Below, in pieces: positions 7,401 through 16,043 of a stretch of 32,320 nucleotides of DNA. Positions within the stretch are counted from its first letter, which is position 1. Each line of letters opens with the position of its first letter. Both the position numbers and the translations under genes were made by a program. The notes under the pieces were generated by a model, which had not been told where the DNA came from, did not search any database, and saw only the letters and a list, made by a program, of their open reading frames with translations. The stretch is from Candidatus Aminicenantota bacterium (lineage in GTDB: Bacteria; Acidobacteriota; Aminicenantia; UBA2199): positions 1-32,320 of the forward strand of contig JAUWQW010000020.1 in the NCBI GenBank assembly GCA_030610885.1, read 5' to 3'.

Positions 7401-9374
7401 ATGTATGTATTAAAATCAGCCTATAAAATCACTGATGCTCAGAACAAGGCTGTCAAAAAAATTGTGTCAGATTATAGAAAGCATATACAAAAACAGGTTT
7501 TACTTGGAATAACTGGTTCAGGTAAAACATTTATAATGGCTAATATAATATATGAATTAGATTTGCCCTGTCTAATACTTGCTCCGAATAAAACTCTTGC
7601 AGCCCAATTATATCAAGAATTTACGAGTTTTTTTCCTGAAAATAGAGTTGGATATTTTATAAGTTATTATGATTATTATCAACCTGAAGCCTATGTTCCA
7701 CAAAAAAACCTGTATATAGCAAAAGAAGTATCTATTAATCCTGAACTTGAAAGGTTAAGGATAGATGCTGTAAGGAATATTCTTGAATCAAAAAATACTA
7801 TTATTGTTGCATCAGTTTCAGCAATTTATAATATTGGGTCACCTGATGATTTCTTTAAACAGAAAGTTTCATACTTTCTATATGGAAAAATAAGAAGAGA
7901 TGATTTAATTAGAGAATTTATTAACCTTGGTTATTCAAGGACTGAAGAATTCATTGAGACAGGTAAATTCAGGATAAGAGGGGATATAATTGAAATATTT
8001 CCTACAAGTGAAGAAAATCCCATAAGGTTTACTTTAGATGGAATAAATATAGTTGGAATAGAAGTTTTTGATGCAATAACTGCTAATAAACTAAAAGGAC
8101 TTGAATCTGTTAATATATTTCCAATAAGCTATTTTTATTACAAGAAATCAAGAATACAGGATTCAATTGGGAAAATTAAAACTGAATTAAATAATAGAAT
8201 TGAGTTCTTTTTGAAAGAGGACAAGGTTGAATTTGCAGAAAGGTTAAAAGAGAAAACATTATATGATATTGAATTACTTGAACAATATGGTTATTGTTCC
8301 GGGATTGAGAATTACTCAATGTATTTATCTAATAGAAAAGAAGGAGACCCGCCATATACTCTTTTAGATTTCTTTGGAAAGGATTATTTAATGATAATCG
8401 ATGAATCTCACATAAGTATTCCTCAGCTCAAAGGTATGTAATTGGGTGATAGATCAAGGAAACAAAAATTAGTTGACTTTGGATTTCGTTTACCATCAGC
8501 TATTGAAAATAGGCCTCTGAATTTTGAAGAGATACAATCTAAATTAAAAAATGTACTATATGTATCTGCTACACCTTCAGAATATGAATTAACAGATTCC
8601 AAACATCAAATTACAGAGCTACTTGTAAGACCTACTGGATTATTAGATCCAAAAATTGAAATTAGAAAAGTAGAATCTCCTGTTGAAGATATGATTAAAG
8701 AAGTAGAAAAAGAGATTTCTGATAGAAATAGAGTCCTGATTACAACACTTACAAAGAGAATGTCTGAAAAATTAGCTGAGCACCTTTCATTTAAAGGAAT
8801 TAAAAGTACTTATCTCCATTCTGAAATTAAACCTATTGATAGAATTAAGATTATAAAGAAATTAAGAATGGGTGAAATAGATACTCTTATTGGAATAAAT
8901 CTTTTACGTGAAGGACTTGATCTTCCTGAGGTTTCTCTTGTTGTAATACTTGATGCAGATAGAGAGGGGTTTTTACGTTCAGCAACCTCTCTTATTCAAA
9001 CTTTTGGAAGAGCATCGAGAAATGTGAAAGGAAGGGTTGTTCTTTATATAAAAGGGATGACTTTTTCCTTAAAAAAAGCAATTGATGAGTCAAATAGAAG
9101 GAGAAAATATCAGATACTTTATAATAAGGAAAATAATATTGTGCCAATGTCTATCAATAAAAAGGTAAAAGATTTTTATGATGATGACTTCTGGATTAGA
9201 AAGAGTGAAGAGGATATTAAGGTTGAATTTAAAGATAAAGAAGATTTAATAAGAGAGATTGATAAATTATCAAAATTGATGAAAATAAAAGCTAACCAGC
9301 TCGATTTTAAGAGAGCAGCATTTTTAAGAGAAAAAATTAAATACTTTAAAAATTTATTGATCGAGATGTATTAA
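7401..9374 (+). pseudogene. uvrB: UvrB, excinuclease ABC subunit B, interrupted by one in-frame TAA
   Basis: The two halves together give 657 positions, the normal UvrB length. The first half (346 residues) has Walker A GITGSGKT (36-43), the beta-hairpin YYDYYQPEAYVP (89-100) and DESH (334-337). It ends in PQLKGM, followed by TAA at 8439-8441. The second half continues in the same frame with LGDRSRK, helicase motifs (NLLREGLDLPE, QTFGRASRN) and the C-terminal UVR domain that binds UvrC. The stop replaces the conserved Tyr of the family's GMY-x-GDR motif, a single base change from TAT or TAC. Nothing else looks damaged. UvrB loads at DNA lesions in nucleotide excision repair. Possibilities are a sequencing error, a recent null mutation or readthrough. 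A TTG at 8442 could in principle restart the second half. Confidence 0.9.
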
Positions 9375-9433
9375 TTAATACTGAATAAGGTGTGTAACCT
9401 AATAGGTAGCAGGTTTTTGAAAGATGTGTTTTA

Positions 9434-9462
9434 TTTACATAAGCATTAATAAATGATATAAT
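9434..9462 (+). promoter_or_regulatory. Promoter of the deoxynucleoside kinase-panBCD operon (leaderless type)
   Basis: TTTACA (9434-9439), 17 bases, TATAAT (9457-9462), then only 8 bases to the ATG at 9471. Transcription is expected to begin at or within three bases of the start codon. No Shine-Dalgarno sequence is present. Confidence 0.7.
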
Positions 9463-9470
9463 TTGAACTC

Positions 9471-10109
9471 ATGAGTGATTTTAAATATATTATTATTGAT
9501 GGATTAGTAAAATCAGGTAAAACTAGATTAGCTGAAATAGTTTCGCAAAAATTAAATGCCAGATTAATACTTGATAATAAAGAAAATCCCTTTGTGGATA
9601 ATTTTTATAATTCATTAAAGAATGGAGAAAACTCTTATTTTCTTAAAACTCAGCTTATTTTTTTATTAAATCGTTATTCTCAACAATTAGAAATAAAACA
9701 AAAGGGGCTCTTTCATAAAACAACAGTGAGTGATTATATTTTTTTTAGAGATGGAATTTATGCTCATATTCTTTTAAGTGATGAAGATCTTGATATTTAC
9801 AAGAAAATGTTTAAAATTTTCTCTAAAAATATTACGTCTTCAGATATTGTAGTTTATCTTCAGATATCTTTTTCAGAAATGTTGAAAAGGATTAAAGAAG
9901 AAGGGACAGAATTTGAAAAGAATATTCCTAAAGAATATTGGAGAGAGGTGTTTGAAGCTTATAATTACTATTTTTTTAATTATAATAGTTCGCCTTTACT
10001 AGTTGTAAATATGGAGTCGCTTGACCTTGATAATGAATCAGATATTCAAAACTTAATAAATGAGATAAAGAATCATAAAATAGGGAGAAAATATTATGCC
10101 CCAGCTTGA
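9471..10109 (+). CDS. Deoxynucleoside kinase family protein
   Basis: 212 residues. The P-loop is GLVKSGKT (11-18). The segment TTVSDYIFFRDGIYA followed by LSDEDLDIYKKMF matches the deoxynucleoside kinase subgroup that is commonly encoded next to folK and panB. The family phosphorylates deoxynucleosides with ATP or another NTP for salvage, and specificity is not readable here. The end overlaps panB by 14 bases, tying it to the pantothenate genes. No folK lies upstream, unlike the arrangement often seen. The gene has its own promoter, with the predicted transcription start essentially at the ATG. Confidence 0.75.
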   Translation: MSDFKYIIIDGLVKSGKTRLAEIVSQKLNARLILDNKENPFVDNFYNSLKNGENSYFLKTQLIFLLNRYSQQLEIKQKGLFHKTTVSDYIFFRDGIYAHILLSDEDLDIYKKMFKIFSKNITSSDIVVYLQISFSEMLKRIKEEGTEFEKNIPKEYWREVFEAYNYYFFNYNSSPLLVVNMESLDLDNESDIQNLINEIKNHKIGRKYYAPA

Positions 10110-10941
10110 TAGAGAAAAAATAACGGTTCTAACTTTAAAAAAAAGGAAGGAAAATGGCGAAAAAATATCTGCAGTAACATCATACGATTATCCCAGCGCT
10201 AAAATTGCATCTAAAGCAGGTATTGATATTATCCTGGTGGGCGATTCTTTAGGAATGGTCCTTCATGGAGATAAAAATACATTGAAGGTAGATATGGATG
10301 ATATGATTTATCATACAAATATGGTTGCAAAAGCAGAACCATTATCTTTAGTTGTAAGCGATATGCCGTTTCAATCCTATCATATAAGTGTTGAAAAAGC
10401 TGTTGAAAATGCGCTTAAACTTGTAAAAAAGGGTGGTGCTGAGGCTGTAAAATTGGAAGGAGGCAGAAGGAGATTTAAAGTGATTGAAGCTATTATTAAT
10501 GCTGAAATCCCAGTAATGGGGCATTTGGGTCTAACTCCTCAGTCTATCAATAGATTAGGAGGCTATAAGGTTCAGGGGAAAATAAGGGAAAGGGCTAAAG
10601 AGATTATACAGGATGCAATTGAGCTTGAAAAAATAGGAGTCTTTGCATTAGTTCTTGAATCAATTCCAATGGAATTGGGTAAAAAAATAACTGAAAAAGT
10701 TTCAATTCCCACAATTGGTATAGGAGCTGGTAAGTATTGTGATGGACAGATTCTAGTTTTTTATGATTTAATTGGGTTCACTAATTTGTATTTACCAAAG
10801 TTTGTTAGAAAATATGCTGATATGCACTCAGTTGTTTATGATGCTTTAAAAAAATATATTGATGATATAAAGAAAGAGGATTTTCCAGGTGATAAAGAAA
10901 GTTATCATCTTAATAAAGATATTGATGAGTTTTTAAAATGA
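10096..10941 (+). CDS. panB: 3-methyl-2-oxobutanoate hydroxymethyltransferase
   Basis: 281 residues, slightly longer than the E. coli enzyme (264). It catalyses the first committed step of pantothenate synthesis, adding a hydroxymethyl group from methylene-tetrahydrofolate to 2-oxoisovalerate to make ketopantoate. The TIM-barrel signature is intact: VGDSLGM with metal ligand D50, SDMPF with D89, VKLEGG with E121, GHLGLTPQS, and IGIGAG followed by CDGQ. It lies between the kinase gene (14-base overlap) and panC (4-base overlap). panE/ilvC for the next step is not in the window. Confidence 0.97.
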   Translation: MPQLDREKITVLTLKKRKENGEKISAVTSYDYPSAKIASKAGIDIILVGDSLGMVLHGDKNTLKVDMDDMIYHTNMVAKAEPLSLVVSDMPFQSYHISVEKAVENALKLVKKGGAEAVKLEGGRRRFKVIEAIINAEIPVMGHLGLTPQSINRLGGYKVQGKIRERAKEIIQDAIELEKIGVFALVLESIPMELGKKITEKVSIPTIGIGAGKYCDGQILVFYDLIGFTNLYLPKFVRKYADMHSVVYDALKKYIDDIKKEDFPGDKESYHLNKDIDEFLK

Positions 10942-11783
10942 AGACAATAAAAAAAATTGATTCTCTTAGAAAAGAATTATATTTATATGTAAAAAAGAGG
11001 ATTGGTTTAGTCCCTACAATGGGGTATCTTCATAATGGACATTTAAGCCTTATTGATCAATCAATCAAAGAAAATGATATAAGTGTTGTTTCTGTTTTTG
11101 TAAATCCATATCAATTTGGGCCAAATGAGGATTTTAATGTTTATCCAAGAGATATGGAAAGAGATTTGAAGTTACTTGAAGAGAGAGGAGTGGATATATT
11201 GTTTTCACCTGATTCAAAAGAGATGTATCCTGAAAATTTCTCGACTTTTGTTGAAGTAGAAAAATTAAGTAAGGCTTTATGTGGAAAATCAAGACCTACA
11301 CATTTTAGGGGAGTTTGCACAGTTGTTTTGAAATTATTTAACATAGTAAACCCCAATAATGTTTATTTTGGTGCAAAAGATGCTCAACAAGCTGTTATTA
11401 TAAAGAGGATGAAAGAAGATTTGAACCTGGATATAAATATAAGGGTAATGCCTATTGTAAGGGATGAAGATGGATTGGCACTTTCGTCTCGCAATAGATA
11501 TCTTTCAAAGAGAGAAAGAGAAGCAGCATTATTGATGCCAGAAGCACTAAAAAAGGTAAATATACTTATAAATAATGGAGTTTTTGACGCCAATGAGATA
11601 AGAAAAAAAATTGTTGGGGAATTAAAAAAAAGCAAATATATTAAAATAGATTATGTTGAGGTTGTTAATCTAAAAACATTAAAAAGTGTTGAGATAATTG
11701 ATAAGGAAAATGCTCTTGTTGCTGCAGCAATTAAAGTTGGGGAAACAAGACTTATTGATAATTTTATTTTAGGAGAAATTTAA
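10938..11783 (+). CDS. panC: Pantothenate synthetase (pantoate-beta-alanine ligase)
   Basis: 281 residues. It joins pantoate and beta-alanine using ATP via a pantoyl-adenylate. The class I nucleotidyltransferase motifs are present: VPTMGYLHNGHLSL with H32-x-G34-H35, and the KMSKS-like ALSSRNRYLS segment. VSVFVNPYQF and YFGAKDAQQ are also typical. The start overlaps the panB stop by four bases and panD begins on the very next base after its stop, so product supply is translationally coupled. Confidence 0.97.
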   Translation: MKTIKKIDSLRKELYLYVKKRIGLVPTMGYLHNGHLSLIDQSIKENDISVVSVFVNPYQFGPNEDFNVYPRDMERDLKLLEERGVDILFSPDSKEMYPENFSTFVEVEKLSKALCGKSRPTHFRGVCTVVLKLFNIVNPNNVYFGAKDAQQAVIIKRMKEDLNLDINIRVMPIVRDEDGLALSSRNRYLSKREREAALLMPEALKKVNILINNGVFDANEIRKKIVGELKKSKYIKIDYVEVVNLKTLKSVEIIDKENALVAAAIKVGETRLIDNFILGEI

Positions 11784-12152
11784 ATGTTTATACCTTTTCT
11801 AGTTTCAAAGATACATAGAGCAAAAGTAACTGGGAAAAATTTAAATTATAGTGGAAGTATATCAATAGATGAAGAGATAATGGAAAAAGCTAATTTAAGG
11901 GAGTTCCAGAAAGTAGAGGTATACAATATTTCTAATGGGAATCGTTTTGCAACGTATGTTATCCCAGCTGAAAGGGGATCAAAAGATTTTATTTTAAATG
12001 GTGCTTCTGCTCACCTGGTTTCTAAGGGAGATGTTATAATAGTTGCAGCTTATGCTCTAATTGATGAGAAGGAACTCAATTCTTTAAAATCAGTTGTTTT
12101 ATTAATGAATGGAACTAATGAAATCGAAAAGGCTTTGTATGGAAAAATATAG
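11784..12152 (+). CDS. panD: Aspartate 1-decarboxylase proenzyme
   Basis: 122 residues. It makes beta-alanine for PanC. The self-cleavage site is clear: G24-S25 in NYSGSISID, where cleavage converts the Ser into the pyruvoyl cofactor. RFATYVIPAERGS and NGASAHLVSKGD follow as in the family. AGGAG precedes the ATG within the panC end. Together with panB and panC this gives the pathway from oxoisovalerate and aspartate to pantothenate apart from the ketopantoate reductase. No maturation factor (PanM/PanZ) is seen nearby. Confidence 0.97.
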   Translation: MFIPFLVSKIHRAKVTGKNLNYSGSISIDEEIMEKANLREFQKVEVYNISNGNRFATYVIPAERGSKDFILNGASAHLVSKGDVIIVAAYALIDEKELNSLKSVVLLMNGTNEIEKALYGKI

Positions 12153-12171
12153 GTTGCATGGAGATGTTTAG

Positions 12172-13188
12172 ATGAAAAAAGTTTTAGGTATGGGAAATGC
12201 ATTAGTTGATATTCTTGTTAGAATTAAAGATGACAGTTTTTTGTCCAGGCTTGGCCTTGATAAAAGTAGTATGACTCTTATTGATAGGGAGAGAATGAAT
12301 TTGATAATAGGTAGAACTAAATTATTAAAGAGACAGCAATCTTCTGGCGGTTCAGCTGCTAATACTATAAATGGATTAGCCTATTTAGGAGTTTTAACTG
12401 GATATATTGGAAAAATTGGCAATGATGAATTTGGTTCTTTTTTTAATTATGATATGAATCTAAATGAAATAAAAACGAATCTTTTTAAAGGCATTGAAGA
12501 TACAGGTAAATGCATTGTTTTGATATCTAATGATTCAGAGAGAACTTGTGCAACATATCTGGGTGCTGCAATTGAGTTAAATAAATCTGATTTAAGTAAT
12601 AAACTGTTTGAAGGCTATGATTATTTTCATATTGAAGGTTATTTAGTGCAAAATAAAGAGCTTATAATAAGTGCTTTGAATTTTGCCAAATATAATGGCG
12701 TAGAAATTTCAATTGATCTTTCAAGTTTCAATATAGTTAGAAAAAATAAAACCTTTATAACCGATTTAATAAAGGATTATGTTGATATTGTGTTTGCAAA
12801 TGAAGATGAGGCTAGAGTTTTCACAGGTAAAGACAATCCTGAAGATGCTATTGATGAAATTGCAAAAAACTGTAAAATTGCAATTGTAAAATGTGGTAAA
12901 CAGGGCTCTTTGGTTAAGTTTAATAATGTTAAATATAAAATACCATCTATGAATGCTAATACAATTGATACTACTGGAGCTGGTGATCTGTATGCATCTG
13001 GTTTTTTTTATGGGCTAATAAATGGATACCCAATAGATATATGTGGTAGAATGGGTTCTGTTCTTGGAGCAAAGGTGGTTGAGATTCTTGGGGCAAAAAT
13101 GGAAGGGAAAAAGTGGAATGAAATAAAAAGCCTTATTAAGAATATAGAGACCAATGAATTAGAAAAAAATAAAGGGGCCATGGTTTAA
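12172..13188 (+). CDS. PfkB-family sugar/nucleoside kinase (adenosine kinase-like)
   Basis: 338 residues. The ribokinase/PfkB fold is shown by SGGSAANTINGLAYLG near the N-terminus (PfkB signature 1) and DTTGAGD (266-272, signature 2), whose last Asp is the catalytic base. The first signature resembles that of adenosine kinase-like members, so a nucleoside or sugar is the likely substrate, but this cannot be fixed from sequence. GGAG lies 9 bases before the ATG and the gene follows panD by 19 bases. The last five codons including the stop (GAMV and TAA) lie inside the following tRNA-Ala gene, a 15-base overlap on the same strand. Confidence 0.88.
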   Translation: MKKVLGMGNALVDILVRIKDDSFLSRLGLDKSSMTLIDRERMNLIIGRTKLLKRQQSSGGSAANTINGLAYLGVLTGYIGKIGNDEFGSFFNYDMNLNEIKTNLFKGIEDTGKCIVLISNDSERTCATYLGAAIELNKSDLSNKLFEGYDYFHIEGYLVQNKELIISALNFAKYNGVEISIDLSSFNIVRKNKTFITDLIKDYVDIVFANEDEARVFTGKDNPEDAIDEIAKNCKIAIVKCGKQGSLVKFNNVKYKIPSMNANTIDTTGAGDLYASGFFYGLINGYPIDICGRMGSVLGAKVVEILGAKMEGKKWNEIKSLIKNIETNELEKNKGAMV

Positions 13189-13244
13189 TGGGAGAACATA
13201 GCCTTCGCAAGGCTGAAATGGCGGTTCGACTCCGCCTGGCTCCA
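13174..13244 (+). tRNA. tRNA-Ala (anticodon CGC)
   Basis: The acceptor arms are GGGGCCA and TGGCTCC (one G-U pair). The D stem is GTTT/GAAC. The anticodon stem is TAGCC/GGCTG with loop TTCGCAA, giving CGC. The T arm is GGCGG-TTCGACT-CCGCC and the discriminator is A. CCA is not encoded. Its first 15 bases are also the end of the PfkB kinase gene, so an intact kinase message and a mature tRNA cannot come from the same transcript molecule. Confidence 0.92.
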
Positions 13245-13255
13245 TATAGATAAGC

Positions 13256-13284
13256 TTGATTTTTATGTGGATTAAAGTTATAAG
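13256..13284 (+). promoter_or_regulatory. Promoter of purF
   Basis: TTGATT (13256-13261), 17 bases, TATAAG (13279-13284). It leaves a leader of about 18 bases with GAAGGGG before the ATG at 13308, too short for a purine riboswitch. Confidence 0.55.
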
Positions 13285-13307
13285 TAAAACTAAATGAAGG
13301 GGCAAAA

Positions 13308-14780
13308 ATGTGTGGTGTGATTGGGATTTATGATTATGAAGAAGTTATTGAAAAAACTTATAAAGCAATCTTAACACTTCAACATAGAGGCCAGGATTCA
13401 GCAGGAATTTTAACCTATAATGGTAGATTTCATTTGAAAAAAGGAAATGGCTTAGTTAGAGATATCTTTGATCATAGAAATATAGCAAGGTTGAAGGGAC
13501 ATGTTAGTGTTGCTCATACTAGATATCCTACAGTTGGAGAAGGATCTGTAGAAGATGCCCAACCTTTCTGGATTAATTATTCTTATGGGATCGCTGGTGC
13601 TCATAATGGTAATTTAACCAATTTTCTCGAACTCAAACAGGAATTATTTGAAAAATCTCATAAAATCATTAATTCAAATTGTGATGTTGAAGCAATTTTA
13701 AGTATTTTTACTGAATATCTTGAAAAATTTAGATCAAAAGAACTTACTCCTGATATTATTTTCAATGCTGTAAGATATATATATAGAAAAGTAAAAGGAA
13801 GCTATTCTGTTGTTATTTATATTGCTGATAAGGGTATGTTAGCTTTCAGAGATCCATTTGGATTGAGACCTCTATTGTTTGGGATTAATAGAGATAAACT
13901 GATACCTTCCTTTGCATTTGCTTCTGAGAGTGTCGCACTTGATGTTTTAGGTTTTAAGGATATTAAAGACTTGAACCCAGGGTCTGCTATATTCATTGAC
14001 AAAAACAGGAAAGTTCATGAAAAGAAAATATCAAACAAACCTCACAGACCTTGTATTTTTGAATATATATATTTTGCAAGACCTGATTCATATTTAAACA
14101 AAATTAATGTTTATAAATCCAGGGTTGAATTGGGCAAAAAATTAGCAAAAAAGATAAAAGAATTAAAACTTCCAATTGATGTGGTTGTGCCTGTCCCTGA
14201 TTCTGCAAGAGCAGCAGCAATTGAAATAGCAAGAATTTTGAATATCAAATATAGAGAAGGACTTGTAAAAAACAGATATATAGGGAGAACCTTTATAATG
14301 CCAGATGATGATCTTAGAAAAGAATCCATAAATTATAAGTTAAATCCAATAGCAGATGTTTTTAAAAATAAGAATGTTTTAATTATTGATGATTCAATAG
14401 TAAGAGGAAATACTTCGAGGTCTATCATCCAGATGGTAAGAAATACTGGAGCAAAAAAAATATATTTTGCTTCTTATTCTGCACCTTTAAAAAATCCCTG
14501 TGTTTATGGGATTGATATGCAGACAAGAGGAGAATTTGTTGCTGCAAATTCAACTCCTGAACAGATAGCTAATAAAATTGGTGCGGATAAAGTGATTTAT
14601 CAAGATGTAAAAGATATGCAAGAGGCTGTCAGAGAACAAAACAAAGAGATTAAATCCTTTTGTAAAGCATGTTTTACTGGCATATATCCAACTGGAGATG
14701 TTTCTAAACATATGCTGGAACAAATCGAAGAGGAAAGAGAATATATGTCAAAACATTTAAATTTAACCTTAAATAAGTAA
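13308..14780 (+). CDS. purF: Amidophosphoribosyltransferase (Fe-S type)
   Basis: 490 residues. It makes phosphoribosylamine from PRPP and glutamine, the first step of purine synthesis. Met is followed directly by the nucleophile Cys2 of the glutaminase domain, so no propeptide of useful length exists. The PRPP loop is VLIIDDSIVRGNTSR. Cysteines in the [4Fe-4S] positions of the Bacillus-type enzyme are present: one in RPCIFEYIYFARPDS, one in NPCVYG, and C452 and C455 in FCKAC. It should therefore be oxygen-sensitive. The stop shares one base with the next gene's ATG (TAATG). Confidence 0.97.
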   Translation: MCGVIGIYDYEEVIEKTYKAILTLQHRGQDSAGILTYNGRFHLKKGNGLVRDIFDHRNIARLKGHVSVAHTRYPTVGEGSVEDAQPFWINYSYGIAGAHNGNLTNFLELKQELFEKSHKIINSNCDVEAILSIFTEYLEKFRSKELTPDIIFNAVRYIYRKVKGSYSVVIYIADKGMLAFRDPFGLRPLLFGINRDKLIPSFAFASESVALDVLGFKDIKDLNPGSAIFIDKNRKVHEKKISNKPHRPCIFEYIYFARPDSYLNKINVYKSRVELGKKLAKKIKELKLPIDVVVPVPDSARAAAIEIARILNIKYREGLVKNRYIGRTFIMPDDDLRKESINYKLNPIADVFKNKNVLIIDDSIVRGNTSRSIIQMVRNTGAKKIYFASYSAPLKNPCVYGIDMQTRGEFVAANSTPEQIANKIGADKVIYQDVKDMQEAVREQNKEIKSFCKACFTGIYPTGDVSKHMLEQIEEEREYMSKHLNLTLNK

Positions 14781-15892
14781 TGAATAGATATTTTCGAATT
14801 TCCGGGGATTTAAAAGAGATAGATTTTCCTATCATTTTGTATAACATACATCAAAAAGAGATTTCTGGAACTCTTATAATAAAGAATAAAAATTATGAAA
14901 AAAGAGTAATAATAAGAAACAAGAGGGTTATTTTTGCAAATTCAAATGATATTAAAGATTCTTTTGAAAAATATCTACTAAGAAACAATATAATCAATCA
15001 AAAGATTTTAAAGAAAACCAGTGAATATGTTAAAAGTAATGTAATAAATTTCAGAAGGGGTTTACTTGAACTTGGATATATTAATTATGATGAGATGTGG
15101 AAAAATAAGCAAGATCATTTAAAAGATATTATATTTCCTCTGTTTAATCTTCATGAAGGGGATTATGAGATATTGACAGATGATAATGATATTGACGAAA
15201 ATATAGTACTTGATATTGATATTCCATCTATTATTACTGAGGGTATGAGAAATTCCGATATAATTGAAATATATAATAATTCCATTAGAGATATTGATGA
15301 TGTTTATCCGTTTCATTCTGAAATAATATCTAATTTAGAGCTTAAAGATTATGAAATTCATATACTTGATCTGGTTAGAAAAGTTTCTAGTATTGATGAA
15401 ATAATTAAAAAAAGTGAGCTTTTAGAAAAAGATACTTTAAGAATCTTATGTATGTTCTTAGTACTTGAAATAATTTCAGAAAAAAGAATAGATAGAAAAG
15501 AGGTAACCATTGAAGAGAATATTTCAGGTTTACATTCATTTAATTCATTTGAAGATGCTTTAAAACATTACAACATGAAATATGAGATGATCTATAAATT
15601 ATTATCAAAAGAAATAGGACCAATTGCACTTTCGATTCTTTTTAAAGAAGTTAACAATATTGTAGATGCTTTACCTTTTTGTTTACAAAAAATTAAATTA
15701 AATATAAATGGTACGCTTAAAGAAGATGTGATTTTGAAATCAGTATGGTATTATGATTTTGGAAAGCAAGGCATGGAATTTTTAAAAGGGCTTGAAGAAA
15801 TTCTATATGCAGAGATTTATGCAGTAAAAAAACATTTGGGTATAGACTATGAGCAACAAATATTAAGATGGATAAATTCAAAAGGAATGTGA
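14780..15892 (+). CDS. DUF4388 (PATAN-like) domain protein
   Basis: 370 residues, no signal peptide or membrane span. The N-terminal part (about 5-120) fits DUF4388: an ISGDLKEI start, SGTLIIKN, RVIIRNKRVIFAN and a GLLELGYINYDEMW stretch. In other bacteria such domains act in gliding, polarity or signalling proteins. The rest is helical and divergent, and I recognise no catalytic motif in it. TAATG coupling with purF is notable because no purine role is known for this domain. Cytoplasmic regulatory or adaptor function is a guess from the family. Confidence 0.7.
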   Translation: MNRYFRISGDLKEIDFPIILYNIHQKEISGTLIIKNKNYEKRVIIRNKRVIFANSNDIKDSFEKYLLRNNIINQKILKKTSEYVKSNVINFRRGLLELGYINYDEMWKNKQDHLKDIIFPLFNLHEGDYEILTDDNDIDENIVLDIDIPSIITEGMRNSDIIEIYNNSIRDIDDVYPFHSEIISNLELKDYEIHILDLVRKVSSIDEIIKKSELLEKDTLRILCMFLVLEIISEKRIDRKEVTIEENISGLHSFNSFEDALKHYNMKYEMIYKLLSKEIGPIALSILFKEVNNIVDALPFCLQKIKLNINGTLKEDVILKSVWYYDFGKQGMEFLKGLEEILYAEIYAVKKHLGIDYEQQILRWINSKGM

Positions 15893-15963
15893 TTTTAAAA
15901 AAGAAACAGTTGTTTTTCTTGTTTATTCTATTAATAATCTTATATATTTGCTTTAAATTGTAG
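15889..15963 (+). CDS. Possible 24-residue single-span membrane peptide
   Basis: GTG at 15889 overlaps the DUF4388 stop codon (GTGA) and opens 24 codons ending in TAG. The product starts with basic residues (KKK) followed by one uninterrupted hydrophobic stretch of Phe, Leu and Ile, the pattern of a small membrane peptide. There is no good ribosome-binding site apart from possible coupling. AT-rich intergenic DNA often gives Phe/Leu/Ile-rich frames by chance, so this is weak. Confidence 0.2.
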   Translation: MILKKKQLFFLFILLIILYICFKL

Positions 15964-16043
15964 AACGTGAACGAGCCTTTTTTTACATACAATCTGGACA
16001 ACCAATATAAAAAATATTATTATACATATAAGTTTTAAAGAAT

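Noticed and set aside
8439-8441. TAA as a reassigned sense codon
   Set aside because: Many clear genes in the window end in TAA at the expected length, so the code is standard.
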